A stretch of DNA of 56,676 nt, taken from positions 1 to 56,676 of the forward strand of contig NZ_VIQT01000012.1 of assembly GCF_010206195.1 (NCBI RefSeq). Reading direction: 5' to 3'. Within the stretch, counting starts at the first letter, position 1, and each line of letters begins with the position of its first letter. Both the position numbers and the translations under genes were made by a program. Shown here in pieces: positions 17,601-25,859 of this stretch. The stretch is from Anaerotruncus colihominis (GTDB lineage: Bacteria > Bacillota > Clostridia > Oscillospirales > Ruminococcaceae). The notes beneath the pieces were generated by a model. It was not told where the DNA came from. It saw only the letters and a program-made list of their open reading frames with translations, and did no database searches.

Positions 17601-18371
17601 TTACATGACGGTGTTCTTTTTCCAGACAGCATATAGCCCATCAAGGCGCAGCGTTTTGTCGACGAGAAGCTTGTGGCGGCAAAACGGGGCGATTGCATCG
17701 ACCGATTCGCCCGTTGCAACGATGGAGGCGGCCGGCCCGGCCTTTTCCTCGTACCGCTCGATCATACCGTCGATCATACTGGCGTTGCCAAGCAGCACCC
17801 CTGATTTCATACAGTCAACCGTATTGGTCCCAATGACCGGCGCGGGCGGCTCCAAGCTGATATGCGGCAGCTGTGCGGCCCGGTTGCTCAAAGCGTCAAG
17901 CGCCACCCGCACCCCAGGCATGATGGAACCGCCAATAAAGCTGCGGCTGTGGTCGACGATGGAAATTTTCGTCGCCGTGCCAAAATCAACGATGATAACC
18001 GGCAGCGGATATTTTTCAAACGCGCCGACAGCCGCCGCGACAAAGTCCGCGCCAAGCTGCGCGGGGTTATCAATGCGTATATTCAGCCCGGTTTTGACGC
18101 CCGGCCCAATCTGCATGACCGGGACGGGGCTTGTAAGCTGAACAGCCGCTTTGAGCACGGGCGAGAGCTGCGGAACAACCGAGGAAATCACCGCACCTTT
18201 TAAATTCTGCTCGCTTAAGCGATGCAGATGTAAAATATGGTGCAGCAATACGGCGTATTCAACCTCTGTCTTGCCGGCTTCACTGACGATGTGGGTCAAA
18301 AACAACAATTCGTCGTTGTGATAAGCGCCGATATTAATATTGGAATTTCCAATGTCAATTGATAAAATCAT
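17601..18371 (-). CDS. coaX: Type III pantothenate kinase
   Basis: A 256-residue cytoplasmic kinase predicted to phosphorylate pantothenate, the first step of coenzyme A synthesis. The phosphate-binding motif MILSIDIGNSNINIG is at the N-terminus. GPGVKTGLNIRIDNPAQLGAD (about 89-109) and IIVDFGTATKISIVD (about 125-139) are the remaining ASKHA-fold motifs. The start is set at this MILSIDIG because upstream codons run into the MITE-like element. It leads an operon with the ECF S-component and a P1 peptidase. Type III kinases are insensitive to CoA feedback and need a monovalent cation. Confidence 0.95.
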   Translation of the reverse strand: MILSIDIGNSNINIGAYHNDELLFLTHIVSEAGKTEVEYAVLLHHILHLHRLSEQNLKGAVISSVVPQLSPVLKAAVQLTSPVPVMQIGPGVKTGLNIRIDNPAQLGADFVAAAVGAFEKYPLPVIIVDFGTATKISIVDHSRSFIGGSIMPGVRVALDALSNRAAQLPHISLEPPAPVIGTNTVDCMKSGVLLGNASMIDGMIERYEEKAGPAASIVATGESVDAIAPFCRHKLLVDKTLRLDGLYAVWKKNTVM

Positions 18372-18392
18372 ACTATTTTCTGTCCTCGATTC

Positions 18393-18555
18393 GGGTTTGT
18401 TTAAAAAATAGAGGAATTTCCGAATTTTTCGCAAACAGCAGGAGAACGCAAGGCAAAAAACGCAGGAATCCTTTTGGATTCCGAGGCTTTATAACGCAGC
18501 ATCTGCCGCTGTTTGCAGAAAAAGGCGGGTATTTTGATTTTTTAAACAAGCCCCT
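18393..18555. mobile_element. MITE-like element, copy 2
   Basis: A 163-base element matching the reverse complement of 12071-12231. Its inverted ends are GGGTTTGTTTAAAAAATAG at the left and the reverse of AGGGGCTTGTTTAAAAAATC at the right. Its right edge contains the TAG stop of the zinc-ribbon gene. It lies between that gene and coaX. Confidence 0.75.
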
Positions 18556-19099
18556 AATAACGCGGGCGGTCAAAGGAAAGGATTGACGCAATGCTTGCGG
18601 CCACGCCGAGCGCACAGCCGACAATCAACAGATATGGAATGGCCATCAGGCCGTAAAAAGCGGCCGGGCCCATTTCGAGGTAGGCCTGTACAGTCACCGA
18701 CAGGCCGCAGGCCATCAGGAAAAGCCATATCGCGTCGAGCGTAAGCGAGGCGCGCCGTCCCAAGAGCAGCATTGTCTGCATGATGTAGACAACGGGGACA
18801 ACCGCCATCAAAGCGGAACGCACCCACCAAAGGATATCCAGCCTGGGCGTGAGCGCGCCGCCCGGCCCAAGGCCAAACAGCGCGAGCAAATGAAATACAA
18901 GCGCCAGAATAAGCGAAAGCCCACAGAACCCGCTGAGCACCACACCTGCCAGCGCGCCGCCGCTTGGGCGGGAATCCTGGATTTCATCGGCGCGCTGCTG
19001 CGCATCCTGAAAATAGTCATGTAAAAGCGACTGCCCGCAATAGCCGCAGCGCCGTGCCCGTCCGCTGACAGGCCGGCCGCATTTCGGACAGGTAATCAT
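18554..19099 (-). CDS. Zinc-ribbon membrane protein
   Basis: A 181-residue protein that I do not recognise beyond its parts. It starts with a double zinc ribbon (ITCPKCGRPVSGRARRCGYC), then a charged linker, then about four hydrophobic segments (residues about 52-75, 88-110, 118-140, 150-172). Such small zinc-ribbon membrane proteins are common and uncharacterised in Firmicutes. The start is chosen because GGGGAGGG lies eight bases upstream; the reading frame further upstream runs through tandem repeats. Its TAG stop lies in the terminal repeat of the MITE-like element, so the extreme C-terminus (DRPRY) may be shaped by that insertion. Confidence 0.75.
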   Translation of the reverse strand: MITCPKCGRPVSGRARRCGYCGQSLLHDYFQDAQQRADEIQDSRPSGGALAGVVLSGFCGLSLILALVFHLLALFGLGPGGALTPRLDILWWVRSALMAVVPVVYIMQTMLLLGRRASLTLDAIWLFLMACGLSVTVQAYLEMGPAAFYGLMAIPYLLIVGCALGVAASIASILSFDRPRY

Positions 19100-19170
19100 A
19101 CGCTTGGTCCCTCCCCTGCTTTCCGGGCGGCATACGCCGCCCATCTTTGTCCATTGTAGCACAGGGGGCC

Positions 19171-19373
19171 GCCTTTTACAAGGCGCGCGGCCCGCCCGGC
19201 CTGCGGCCAGGGCCGCTTCCCCGCCTTTTACAAGGCGCGCGGCCCGCCTAGGGCCGGGGCCGCTCCCCCGCCTTTTACAAGGCGCGCGGCCCACCCGGCC
19301 TGCGGCCGGGGCCGCTTCCCCGCCTTTTACAAGGCGCGCGGCCCGCCCGGCCTGCGGCCGGGGCGGGCGTTAC
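19171..19373. repeat. GC-rich tandem repeat, four units of about 52 bases
   Basis: Units start at 19171, 19223, 19270 and 19322 with GCCTTTTACAAGGCGCGCGG and continue into GGCCTGCGGCCGGGG-type dyads. The second unit is five bases shorter. Each can fold. The array lies between the zinc-ribbon gene start and the MATE gene 3' end. There are no spacers, so it is not a CRISPR. Confidence 0.9.
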
Positions 19374-20725
19374 ATCCTGCTTTGTTCCGGCGCGGGCGCC
19401 AGATATGACAGGCGGCGCATGGTCAGAAGAAACGCGATGGACAAAGGCACACACGAACCGACCCAGGCCAAAGGATTGGCCATGCACGCGCCCGCAAAGC
19501 CAAATATACCGGCCAGCACAAGCGCGGCCAGAGCGCGCATGCACAGCTCCATAATGCCGGCAAAGGTCGGTACGAAGCTCTGTCCAAGCCCTTGGAGGGT
19601 GTAGCGGAAAATAAACAGCAGCGACAGTAAAAAATAACAGGAGCCGTTGATAGCCAGATAGACCCGCGCGGTTTCAACCACTTCGGGATGGCCGACAACA
19701 AACAACCCGATCAGATTTTTTCCGAACATATTGTTGACAATGCCCATCACAATGCTGAACGATACGGACATAACCGCACATTGCAGCACGCCGCGCCGGA
19801 TACGCGGCACATTGCCTGCGCCGTAATTCTGGGCGGCATAGGTGGCCATGGTCATGCCGAACGACATCATGGGCTGCGTGGCGATCAGATCAATTTTCTG
19901 TGCGGCCGTATAGGCGGAAACGGCCGTCTCGCCAAGGCCGTTGAGCGTGAATTGCAAAATGATGGAACCGATTGCAATGATGGACGATTGAAAGCCCATT
20001 GGAAGCGCAACGCGCAGATGCTCGAAAACCTCCTCGCGTGTGACGCGCCAGTGTTCGCGGTGCAGGCGCAGCATGGGAAAACGCCGGACGATATAAACGA
20101 TACATGCGCCGCCGGAGAGAAGCTGCGCGGCAATGGTCGCCACAGCCGCGCCTGCCACGCCCATTTGAAAGGTTAAAATGCATAAAAAGTCAAGCCCAAT
20201 ATTAATCAGGCAGGCGATCACAAGAAAGATCAGCGGGGTGCGGCTGTCGCCAAGCGCGCGCAGTACGCTTGAAAGCAGGTTAAAAAGCACAGACGCTGCA
20301 ATGCCGGAGTAAATGACGACAATATAGCTGTATGCGCCGTCGATGATATTGGCGGGCGTGCGCATTAAAACAAGAATCGGCCTTGCAAGCGCCACGCTGA
20401 TCGCCGTCAAAAATATGGTGATGGCACCGCCGATCAGAATGCCCGCCGCAAAGCTGCGGCGCACGCCCTGCTCATCGCCGGCGCCGAACCGCTGCGCCGT
20501 CACAATGGAAAGCCCGGCGGTCAACCCCTGTGTAAAGCCGAGAATTAAAAACATGATGCTGCCCGTACAGCCGACGGCGGCCAGCGCCTGGACGCCGATT
20601 GTGCGTCCAACAATCAGCGTATCGGCCATGCTGTAAAGCTGTTGGAACAGATTGCCGATCAACAGCGGGATTGTAAAAAAGAGAATGAGCTTTGCCGGAT
20701 TGCCCACGGTCATATTTTTTGTCAT
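19370..20725 (-). CDS. MATE family efflux transporter
   Basis: A 451-residue polytopic membrane protein of the multidrug and toxin extrusion family, with about twelve hydrophobic segments. The N-terminal signature GNPAKLILFFTIPLLIGNLFQQLYSMADTLIVG and the later QPMMSFGMTMATYAAQNYGAG are typical of the DinF/NorM-like branch in Clostridia. Members export cationic compounds using a Na+ or H+ gradient; substrate cannot be read from sequence. The final stretch (YLAPAPEQSRM) runs into the tandem repeat. No clear partner gene or regulator is adjacent. Confidence 0.9.
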   Translation of the reverse strand: MTKNMTVGNPAKLILFFTIPLLIGNLFQQLYSMADTLIVGRTIGVQALAAVGCTGSIMFLILGFTQGLTAGLSIVTAQRFGAGDEQGVRRSFAAGILIGGAITIFLTAISVALARPILVLMRTPANIIDGAYSYIVVIYSGIAASVLFNLLSSVLRALGDSRTPLIFLVIACLINIGLDFLCILTFQMGVAGAAVATIAAQLLSGGACIVYIVRRFPMLRLHREHWRVTREEVFEHLRVALPMGFQSSIIAIGSIILQFTLNGLGETAVSAYTAAQKIDLIATQPMMSFGMTMATYAAQNYGAGNVPRIRRGVLQCAVMSVSFSIVMGIVNNMFGKNLIGLFVVGHPEVVETARVYLAINGSCYFLLSLLFIFRYTLQGLGQSFVPTFAGIMELCMRALAALVLAGIFGFAGACMANPLAWVGSCVPLSIAFLLTMRRLSYLAPAPEQSRM

Positions 20726-20928
20726 TCTGCATGAATCCTCATTTCATATTGCAAATTTCCAGTGTCATTATTTTACACCCGGCATGCGTTTCGTCAAGGG
20801 GTTTTCATAAATTCAGCATACGGTACAGTTCGCCCGGCCCCGCTCCCCCCTTCTTTCGGCTTATTGACGCAAAGCCGCACCCAAAAAGCCATCCTGCCCG
20901 GGCGAATAAGGCGCGCCATACAGAAAGA

Positions 20929-20972
20929 CAGACGGGCCGCCGCCGGGACATGTCCCGGCGGCGGCCCGTCTG
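20929..20972. terminator. 44-base perfect palindrome
   Basis: CAGACGGGCCGCCGCCGGGACA is followed by its exact reverse complement. It lies between the 3' end of the dehydrogenase gene (minus strand) and the MATE promoter region and has no clean T-run, so it may be a terminator or a DNA-level structure. The rest of 20726-21029 holds no gene. Confidence 0.6.
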
Positions 20973-21029
20973 GCAAGATGATGCACTTTTCAGGCAATCA
21001 TGCATGATTGACGGCCGGTTGATGCATCC

Positions 21030-21986
21030 TTATGGATTGACAACGTTGACCGGCTCGCCCGCAAGAAACCTGCGCAGATTGTCGACGGCGGTATCCATCA
21101 GACGTTGGCGGCTCTCTTTGGGCGCCCAGGAGATGTGCGGCGTTATCAGACAGTTTTTCGCTTTCAGCAGCGGGTTGTCTCCTTGGATTGGCTCGGTGGA
21201 AACGACGTCAAGGCCAGCGGCATACACCTTGCCGCTGTTGAGCGCGTCGGCAAGGTCCTGTTCAACAATCAGCGGCCCGCGCGCATTGTTAAGGATTATG
21301 ACGCCGTCCTTCATTTTGGCGATGCTTTCCCGGTTGATGATCCCCTGCGTCGAAGGGAGCAGCGGGCAGTGCAATGCAATCACATTGGACCGTGCGAACA
21401 GCGCGTCAAGCGGGACATATTCAGCCAGCGCGCGGCCTGCGCCGTTTTCGGATTCATCATATGCAATTACATCCATACCAAGCGCCTTTGCAATGCGTCC
21501 GGTCGCCTGTCCAATCCGGCCAAAACCGATGATCCCCATTGTTTTTCCCGCCAGCTCAATCAATGGATAATCCCAAAAACACCAGTCAGCGCTTTGTTCC
21601 CAGCGGCCGGCGTGGACCGCGTCGCTGTGATGGGCGGTATGATGGCAGATTTCAAGCAGCATTGCAATTGCAAACTGGCTGACAGCCGCCGTCCCATATG
21701 TCGGGATGTTGCAGACCACAATTCCACGTTCACGCGCCGCGGCGATGTCAACCACATTATAACCTGTGGCCAGAACGCCGATAAACTTTAGATTGGGACA
21801 GGAAAAAATCGTCTCACGGTCAAGCGGAACCTTGTTGACATAGACTGCGTCGGCGTCCTGCGCACGCGCGGCGATCTGGTCAAGCGGCGTGCGGTCGTAT
21901 ACCGTCAGCTCGCCGAGCGATTCAAGGCCGTTCCAGCTCAGGTCGCCGGGATTTTCTGTATAACCGTCCAAAACCACAATGTTCAT
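21030..21986 (-). CDS. D-2-hydroxyacid dehydrogenase (glycerate dehydrogenase-like)
   Basis: A 318-residue NAD(P)-dependent oxidoreductase. The dinucleotide-binding motif GIIGFGRIGQATGRIAKALG is near residue 146, followed by HCPLLPSTQGIIN, the arginine in NNARGPLIVEQDLADAL and the catalytic histidine in LITPHISWAP. The pattern is closest to hydroxypyruvate/glycerate dehydrogenases. ATG is set at MNIVVLDGY, preceded by AAGGGGGC. It starts 13 bases after the aldolase stop and probably reduces an aldolase product such as a small 2-oxo acid or semialdehyde. The exact substrate is unknown. Confidence 0.88.
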   Translation of the reverse strand: MNIVVLDGYTENPGDLSWNGLESLGELTVYDRTPLDQIAARAQDADAVYVNKVPLDRETIFSCPNLKFIGVLATGYNVVDIAAARERGIVVCNIPTYGTAAVSQFAIAMLLEICHHTAHHSDAVHAGRWEQSADWCFWDYPLIELAGKTMGIIGFGRIGQATGRIAKALGMDVIAYDESENGAGRALAEYVPLDALFARSNVIALHCPLLPSTQGIINRESIAKMKDGVIILNNARGPLIVEQDLADALNSGKVYAAGLDVVSTEPIQGDNPLLKAKNCLITPHISWAPKESRQRLMDTAVDNLRRFLAGEPVNVVNP

Positions 21987-21999
21987 CTGCCAGCCCCCT

Positions 22000-22770
22000 T
22001 TACTGCTTTGTATGTTCATCCAGCCAGGCGCGCATGGATTTGGCGCCCATCTGCATCAGGCCAACGTCGCTGCCGCACATATTGACCGCCATACCGGCTT
22101 TTATCCAGCGCGCGAGCGGCTCCATACCGCCAAAATGTACGCCGGAAGCTTTCCCGGCTTTTTTTGCAGCCTGTATGACACGTTCAAACGCCGCGGCAAT
22201 CTCGGGATGATCATATTGGCCGAGTAAACCGTAATCCTGGGAAAGATCGTTTGGGCCCATAAACGCAATATCGATCCCATCGACTGCTAAAATTTCCTCC
22301 ACATGCTCCACACCGGCGCGCGACTCAATCTGGCAGAGCAAAAGCGTTTCTTCATTTGCCTGTTCCATATATGCGCGCCCGTCGACCTTCATAAAGTCCG
22401 TATGCGGCCGTGACAACGACACGCCGCGATGTCCCAGCGGCGCATATTTTGTAAAGTCAACCAGCTTGCGCGCATCTTCGGCACATTCCGTATTGGGCAG
22501 CAGCAGGCCGGAGGCTCCCATCTCCATAAATTTAAGCGCCGGTTCGCGCAGCGGCCCGGGAATGCGCACAATCACCGGCAAATCGATCGCGCGCGCCACG
22601 CCGATCATCCGCGAACAATCGCCATAGGAAAAGGAACCGTGCTCGCAATCGATGATAAAGAAATCAAAGCCGCAAACCTTTAAAATTTTTGCAAGGTCAG
22701 GCGTGTCAAAGGTCGTCGCCATGGTGCCAAGGACGCGTTCCCCGCTTTGGATGCGTTTTTTCAGATTCAT
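22000..22770 (-). CDS. HpcH/HpaI family aldolase
   Basis: A 256-residue class II metal-dependent aldolase of the HpcH/HpaI family, which splits 2-keto-3-deoxy sugar acids and similar compounds to pyruvate plus an aldehyde. Visible motifs are FFIIDCEHGSFSY (about 37), VRIPG, LLLPNTECAEDARKLV, the metal ligand glutamate in QIESRAGVEHV (about 149) and FMGPNDLSQDYG. GGAGG precedes the ATG. It is co-oriented with the dehydrogenase 13 bases downstream and with the PfkB kinase upstream, but composite repeat R4 lies between kinase and aldolase. The natural substrate is not evident. Confidence 0.9.
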   Translation of the reverse strand: MNLKKRIQSGERVLGTMATTFDTPDLAKILKVCGFDFFIIDCEHGSFSYGDCSRMIGVARAIDLPVIVRIPGPLREPALKFMEMGASGLLLPNTECAEDARKLVDFTKYAPLGHRGVSLSRPHTDFMKVDGRAYMEQANEETLLLCQIESRAGVEHVEEILAVDGIDIAFMGPNDLSQDYGLLGQYDHPEIAAAFERVIQAAKKAGKASGVHFGGMEPLARWIKAGMAVNMCGSDVGLMQMGAKSMRAWLDEHTKQ

Positions 22771-22805
22771 TGCTGTTTCCTCCGTCGTTCGTCGTTGTAT
22801 TGCCC

Positions 22806-23162
22806 CTGTGCGCGCGGGGGCGCGCGCGACCCGTGCGCGGGTCGCTCACCGCCGGGCGCTGCGCTTGCCCGGCCGGCTATTCGGGGCTCTCCGGCGGCTA
22901 TAGCCGCCGGGCGCGGACAAGCCGCGGCAGCGCCCCTCAGCGCGCCTCACAAGGGGAGGGTCGAGCGACCCCTCCCCTTATGTTATCCCCACCTCTGCCT
23001 GGCGCGATCGTATCGGGCGCACGCCAAAACATCTTGAGGGAGATCGTTTCACTGCGCCCGCCCCACTGTTCGCGGCGCAGCCGACTAAAGTTTTTTGGCC
23101 CACCTTTTTTTCAAAAAAGGTGGGAAGTTTTTCGCTGAGGCCTTTTTTCAAAAAGGCCGGAA
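22806..23162 (+). repeat. Composite intergenic repeat, copy R4 (modules A and B)
   Basis: Module A (about 22812-23040) has one copy of the first hairpin and no module C. Module B follows and overlaps the 3' end of the PfkB gene, whose TGA stop lies within GCCTTTTTTCAAAAAGGC. The repeat sits inside what is otherwise one kinase-aldolase-dehydrogenase transcription unit. Confidence 0.9.
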
Positions 23163-24104
23163 CATGAGGGCTTCGACCTCGGCGCGGGACGGCAGCGCCC
23201 GGCCGATGGAGCCCTGTTTTGTGACAGCCAGCGAACCGGCGCAGTTGCAAAACAGCGCCGTCCGCTCCAGGTCATACCCGTGAAGCACACAGTACGCCAG
23301 CGCCGCTGCGAATGTATCCCCGGCCCCGGTGGGATCGATTGCCGGCACATCGATGCCGGCAGCGGTTACGATTTGCTTGCCATCGCTTACGATTGCGCCG
23401 TCCGCGTCGCGCGTCAGCGCAATCACACGCGGCCCCCAGGCGTGCAGCTCGCGCAGGATGTCGTGCGGGTCGTCAAGCCCGGTTATAAAGCGCGCCTCGT
23501 CGAGCGTGGGCGCGATGATATCAGCCGAGCGGATCGCTTCCAGCAGACGGTCGCGCGCCTCGCCGCTGCTCATGACCTCCTTGCGGATGTTTGGGTCGAA
23601 TGAAACAAGCACGCCATGTTCGCGCGCAATGCGCACACATTCCTGACAGGCAGCGCGCATTTCAGGGCTGACCTCAAGGAGCATCCCGGCATAGTGGATC
23701 GCTGCCGCGCCCGCAATGAACGGTTCATCAATATCTGCGGGCGACAGGCGGCTGCCAACCGAATTTTTGCGGTAATATTGAAAATTACGGCCGTTTTCAA
23801 GATATTCAACAAAGGAAAGGCCGATCTGTCCTTCATCGGATATGACAATGTGCGAAACGTCGACGCCTTCCCGTTTGAGCGCGCCATAAACAAAATCGCT
23901 CAACCCATCGCGGCCAACCTTGCCAAAAAAGGCCGCGTCACCGCCAAGCCGCGCATAAGCGCAGGCGACAATTCCACAGGAACCGCTGGCTGTCTTGAGG
24001 ATTGCGCCCTCCTCACAAATGCGCAGCGTTGGCTCTACAGGGATGCATTCAACAAGCAATTCGCCGATAGAAATAAATGGCCGGCCGGTTTTTGCGTGCT
24101 CCAT
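23148..24104 (-). CDS. PfkB family sugar kinase
   Basis: A 318-residue ribokinase-like kinase. GELLVECIP starts the fold, GSCGIVACAYARLGG is the sugar-binding glycine stretch, VSFDPNIR lies mid-protein, and DPTGAGDTFAAAL (about residue 252) holds the catalytic aspartate and anion hole. It resembles 2-keto-3-deoxygluconate- and fructokinase-like members; substrate is unproven. ATG is placed after GGAGG with an eight-base gap. Two matching dyads flank the intergenic region shared with the divergent LacI gene, suggesting control by that repressor. The last residues (MFRPF) and the stop are encoded by composite repeat R4. Confidence 0.88.
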   Translation of the reverse strand: MEHAKTGRPFISIGELLVECIPVEPTLRICEEGAILKTASGSCGIVACAYARLGGDAAFFGKVGRDGLSDFVYGALKREGVDVSHIVISDEGQIGLSFVEYLENGRNFQYYRKNSVGSRLSPADIDEPFIAGAAAIHYAGMLLEVSPEMRAACQECVRIAREHGVLVSFDPNIRKEVMSSGEARDRLLEAIRSADIIAPTLDEARFITGLDDPHDILRELHAWGPRVIALTRDADGAIVSDGKQIVTAAGIDVPAIDPTGAGDTFAAALAYCVLHGYDLERTALFCNCAGSLAVTKQGSIGRALPSRAEVEALMFRPF

Positions 24105-24117
24105 AGCGTTTGCCTCC

Positions 24118-24134
24118 AATTAATAATATTAATT
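24118..24134. promoter_or_regulatory. Candidate LacI operator 1
   Basis: AATTAATAATATTAATT is a perfect odd-centred palindrome immediately upstream of the Shine-Dalgarno of the kinase gene. It resembles the second dyad at 24316-24327, as expected for sites of the adjacent LacI-type regulator. Confidence 0.5.
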
Positions 24135-24315
24135 GATTTCTATTAATTAAAAACTTTAACCTCATTATAGCCTCCCGCATGAAACGTGTCAACTCTTTTT
24201 TGCACCTCCCCCATTTGAACAGTTTTCACGCCTGATGGATGCAATTTGCAGCTTAAAACGATATTTTGCCAGATTTCCCCTTGACGGATGCTGATTATCT
24301 GATTAAAATAATAAC

Positions 24316-24327
24316 TAATAATTATTA
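24316..24327. promoter_or_regulatory. Candidate LacI operator 2
   Basis: TAATAATTATTA is a perfect palindrome about 20 bases before the LacI start codon. It may mediate autoregulation. A+T-rich dyads arise easily by chance, so the call is tentative. Confidence 0.4.
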
Positions 24328-24345
24328 ATAAAATGAAGGTGCGAT

Positions 24346-25383
24346 ATGCGAAAACCAACCTCATCCGATGTGGCGCATGCGGCAGGCGTTTCACAGGCGG
24401 CCGTCTCGATGATTTTAAATGGGAAAAGCGGCGTTTCCTTCAGCGCCGAAACACGTATGCGTGTGTTTGAAGCGGCGCGCGCGCTTGGATATAGCCTTCC
24501 GTCGCAAAGTATGGTCGATTCCGACGGAAAGCTGCTCGCCGTGCTGGTCCCAACGCTTTCCAACCCATATTATACGCAGCTTTTGCAGGCGGTCGAGGAC
24601 CAGGCGGCTGCACGCGGTTTTCGAACGCTGTTTTGCAACACAGCGCGCGACGCGCAGCGCGAAGCGTATTACCTTGCGCTGTTCAGGCGCAGCCGCGTTG
24701 CGGGCGTGATTTATACGTTCCTGCCCGCCTTTTTGCAGCAGGCCGAACAGCTTGCACAGACAATCCCAACCGTTTTGATCGGTGAAAAAAATACCGGGCA
24801 AACCTTGCCGTCCATTGAATTAAGCAACCAAAAAGCCGGCGCAATCATCGCCCGTCATCTTTTAAAGCTTGGGCACCGGCGCGCGGCGTTTCTGTCCACC
24901 CCCACTAAAAATCTGACGCTTGCGCGCGGCCAGCGGCTGGAAGGCGCGCGCGCCTGCTTTGAGCGCGAGGGCGGCGAGCTGCTTACCTTTTTTACAGACG
25001 ATGCGTCCGAGGGCGATTTTGACAGCGAGCCATACGAATTTGCCGCCGGCGAGCTGCTGGCGCGCCGCCTGTTTACACAGACGCACGGCGTTACAGCCGT
25101 CATCGGCGTCAACGATATGACTGCCCTCGGGATTCTTTCAGCTGCGCGTGCGCTGGGCGTGCGTGTGCCAAAGGATTGCTCCGTCTGCGGCTTTGACAAT
25201 ATTTTCGCAGCGCGCACCGCCTTCCCGGCGCTTACAACGGTAGATCATCACCTTGATCTGCGCGGCCGCGCGGCCGTTGATATTGTGCTTGGCAAACGCG
25301 GCGCGCTTTCCCCGCAGGTCAGCCGGATTGAATATGAACCGCAGCTTGTGCCCCGCAGCTCCACAGGGCCCGCGCCACAGTAA
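24346..25383 (+). CDS. LacI family transcriptional regulator
   Basis: A 345-residue regulator. The helix-turn-helix and hinge helix occupy residues about 5-55 (SSDVAHAAGVSQAAVSMILN, then TRMRVFEAARALGY). A periplasmic-binding-protein-like effector domain follows, with LAVLVPTLSNPYYTQLLQAVED and the C-terminal CGFDNI and LTTVDHH motifs. The effector is probably a sugar or sugar acid. It is divergent from the kinase-aldolase-dehydrogenase genes and shares with them a 240-base A+T-rich region with two dyads. GAAGGTG precedes the ATG. Composite repeat R5 begins about 50 bases after the stop. Confidence 0.92.
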   Translation: MRKPTSSDVAHAAGVSQAAVSMILNGKSGVSFSAETRMRVFEAARALGYSLPSQSMVDSDGKLLAVLVPTLSNPYYTQLLQAVEDQAAARGFRTLFCNTARDAQREAYYLALFRRSRVAGVIYTFLPAFLQQAEQLAQTIPTVLIGEKNTGQTLPSIELSNQKAGAIIARHLLKLGHRRAAFLSTPTKNLTLARGQRLEGARACFEREGGELLTFFTDDASEGDFDSEPYEFAAGELLARRLFTQTHGVTAVIGVNDMTALGILSAARALGVRVPKDCSVCGFDNIFAARTAFPALTTVDHHLDLRGRAAVDIVLGKRGALSPQVSRIEYEPQLVPRSSTGPAPQ

Positions 25384-25437
25384 CATTCACATTTTTTGCA
25401 TAGGAATTATGCAGCTTATCTGTTATAATAATCATAG

Positions 25438-25858
25438 CGCTTCGGCCTTTTTTCAAAAAGGCTGGAAAGCGGGTGCTTGCAAAATCCATGCCAGCCGCGC
25501 GGCGTCTGTCACGGATTTTGCTGGGGGCAGGGGGGCGCGTCTGAACGGGTATCTTGCGGCCCGTGCGCGGTCCGCGCTTTTTATGAGGGCTGCGGCCCAG
25601 GATAAGGGCTCTGCCCTCGGGGAAGGACAAAACCCGCAGGGGGCCTTGTCCTTCCCCTTCACCCGCCGCCTCCCCCAAAAGGCGGGCGAAAACTTTTGAT
25701 TACGCAGCGCCCGCCCCACTGTTCGCGGCGCAGCCTGCATAAACGCAGTACCAAACCCACTGTTCGCGGCGCAGCCGACTAAAGTTTTTTGGCATACCTT
25801 TTTTTCAAAAAAGGTATGAAGTTTTTTGCCGAGGCTTTTTTTCAAAAAAGCCGGAAAG
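25438..25858 (+). repeat. Composite intergenic repeat, copy R5 (modules B and C)
   Basis: A module B hairpin, module C (about 25475-25700) and two more module B units lie between two genes of the same strand. The final GCCGGAAAGGA abuts the downstream hydrolase gene and looks able to serve as its ribosome binding site. Confidence 0.9.
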
Positions 25859-25859
25859 G

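Noticed and set aside
19171..19373. Evenly spaced repeats that might be a CRISPR array
   Set aside because: The units are contiguous, with no unique spacers, and no cas genes are present. It is an ordinary tandem repeat.
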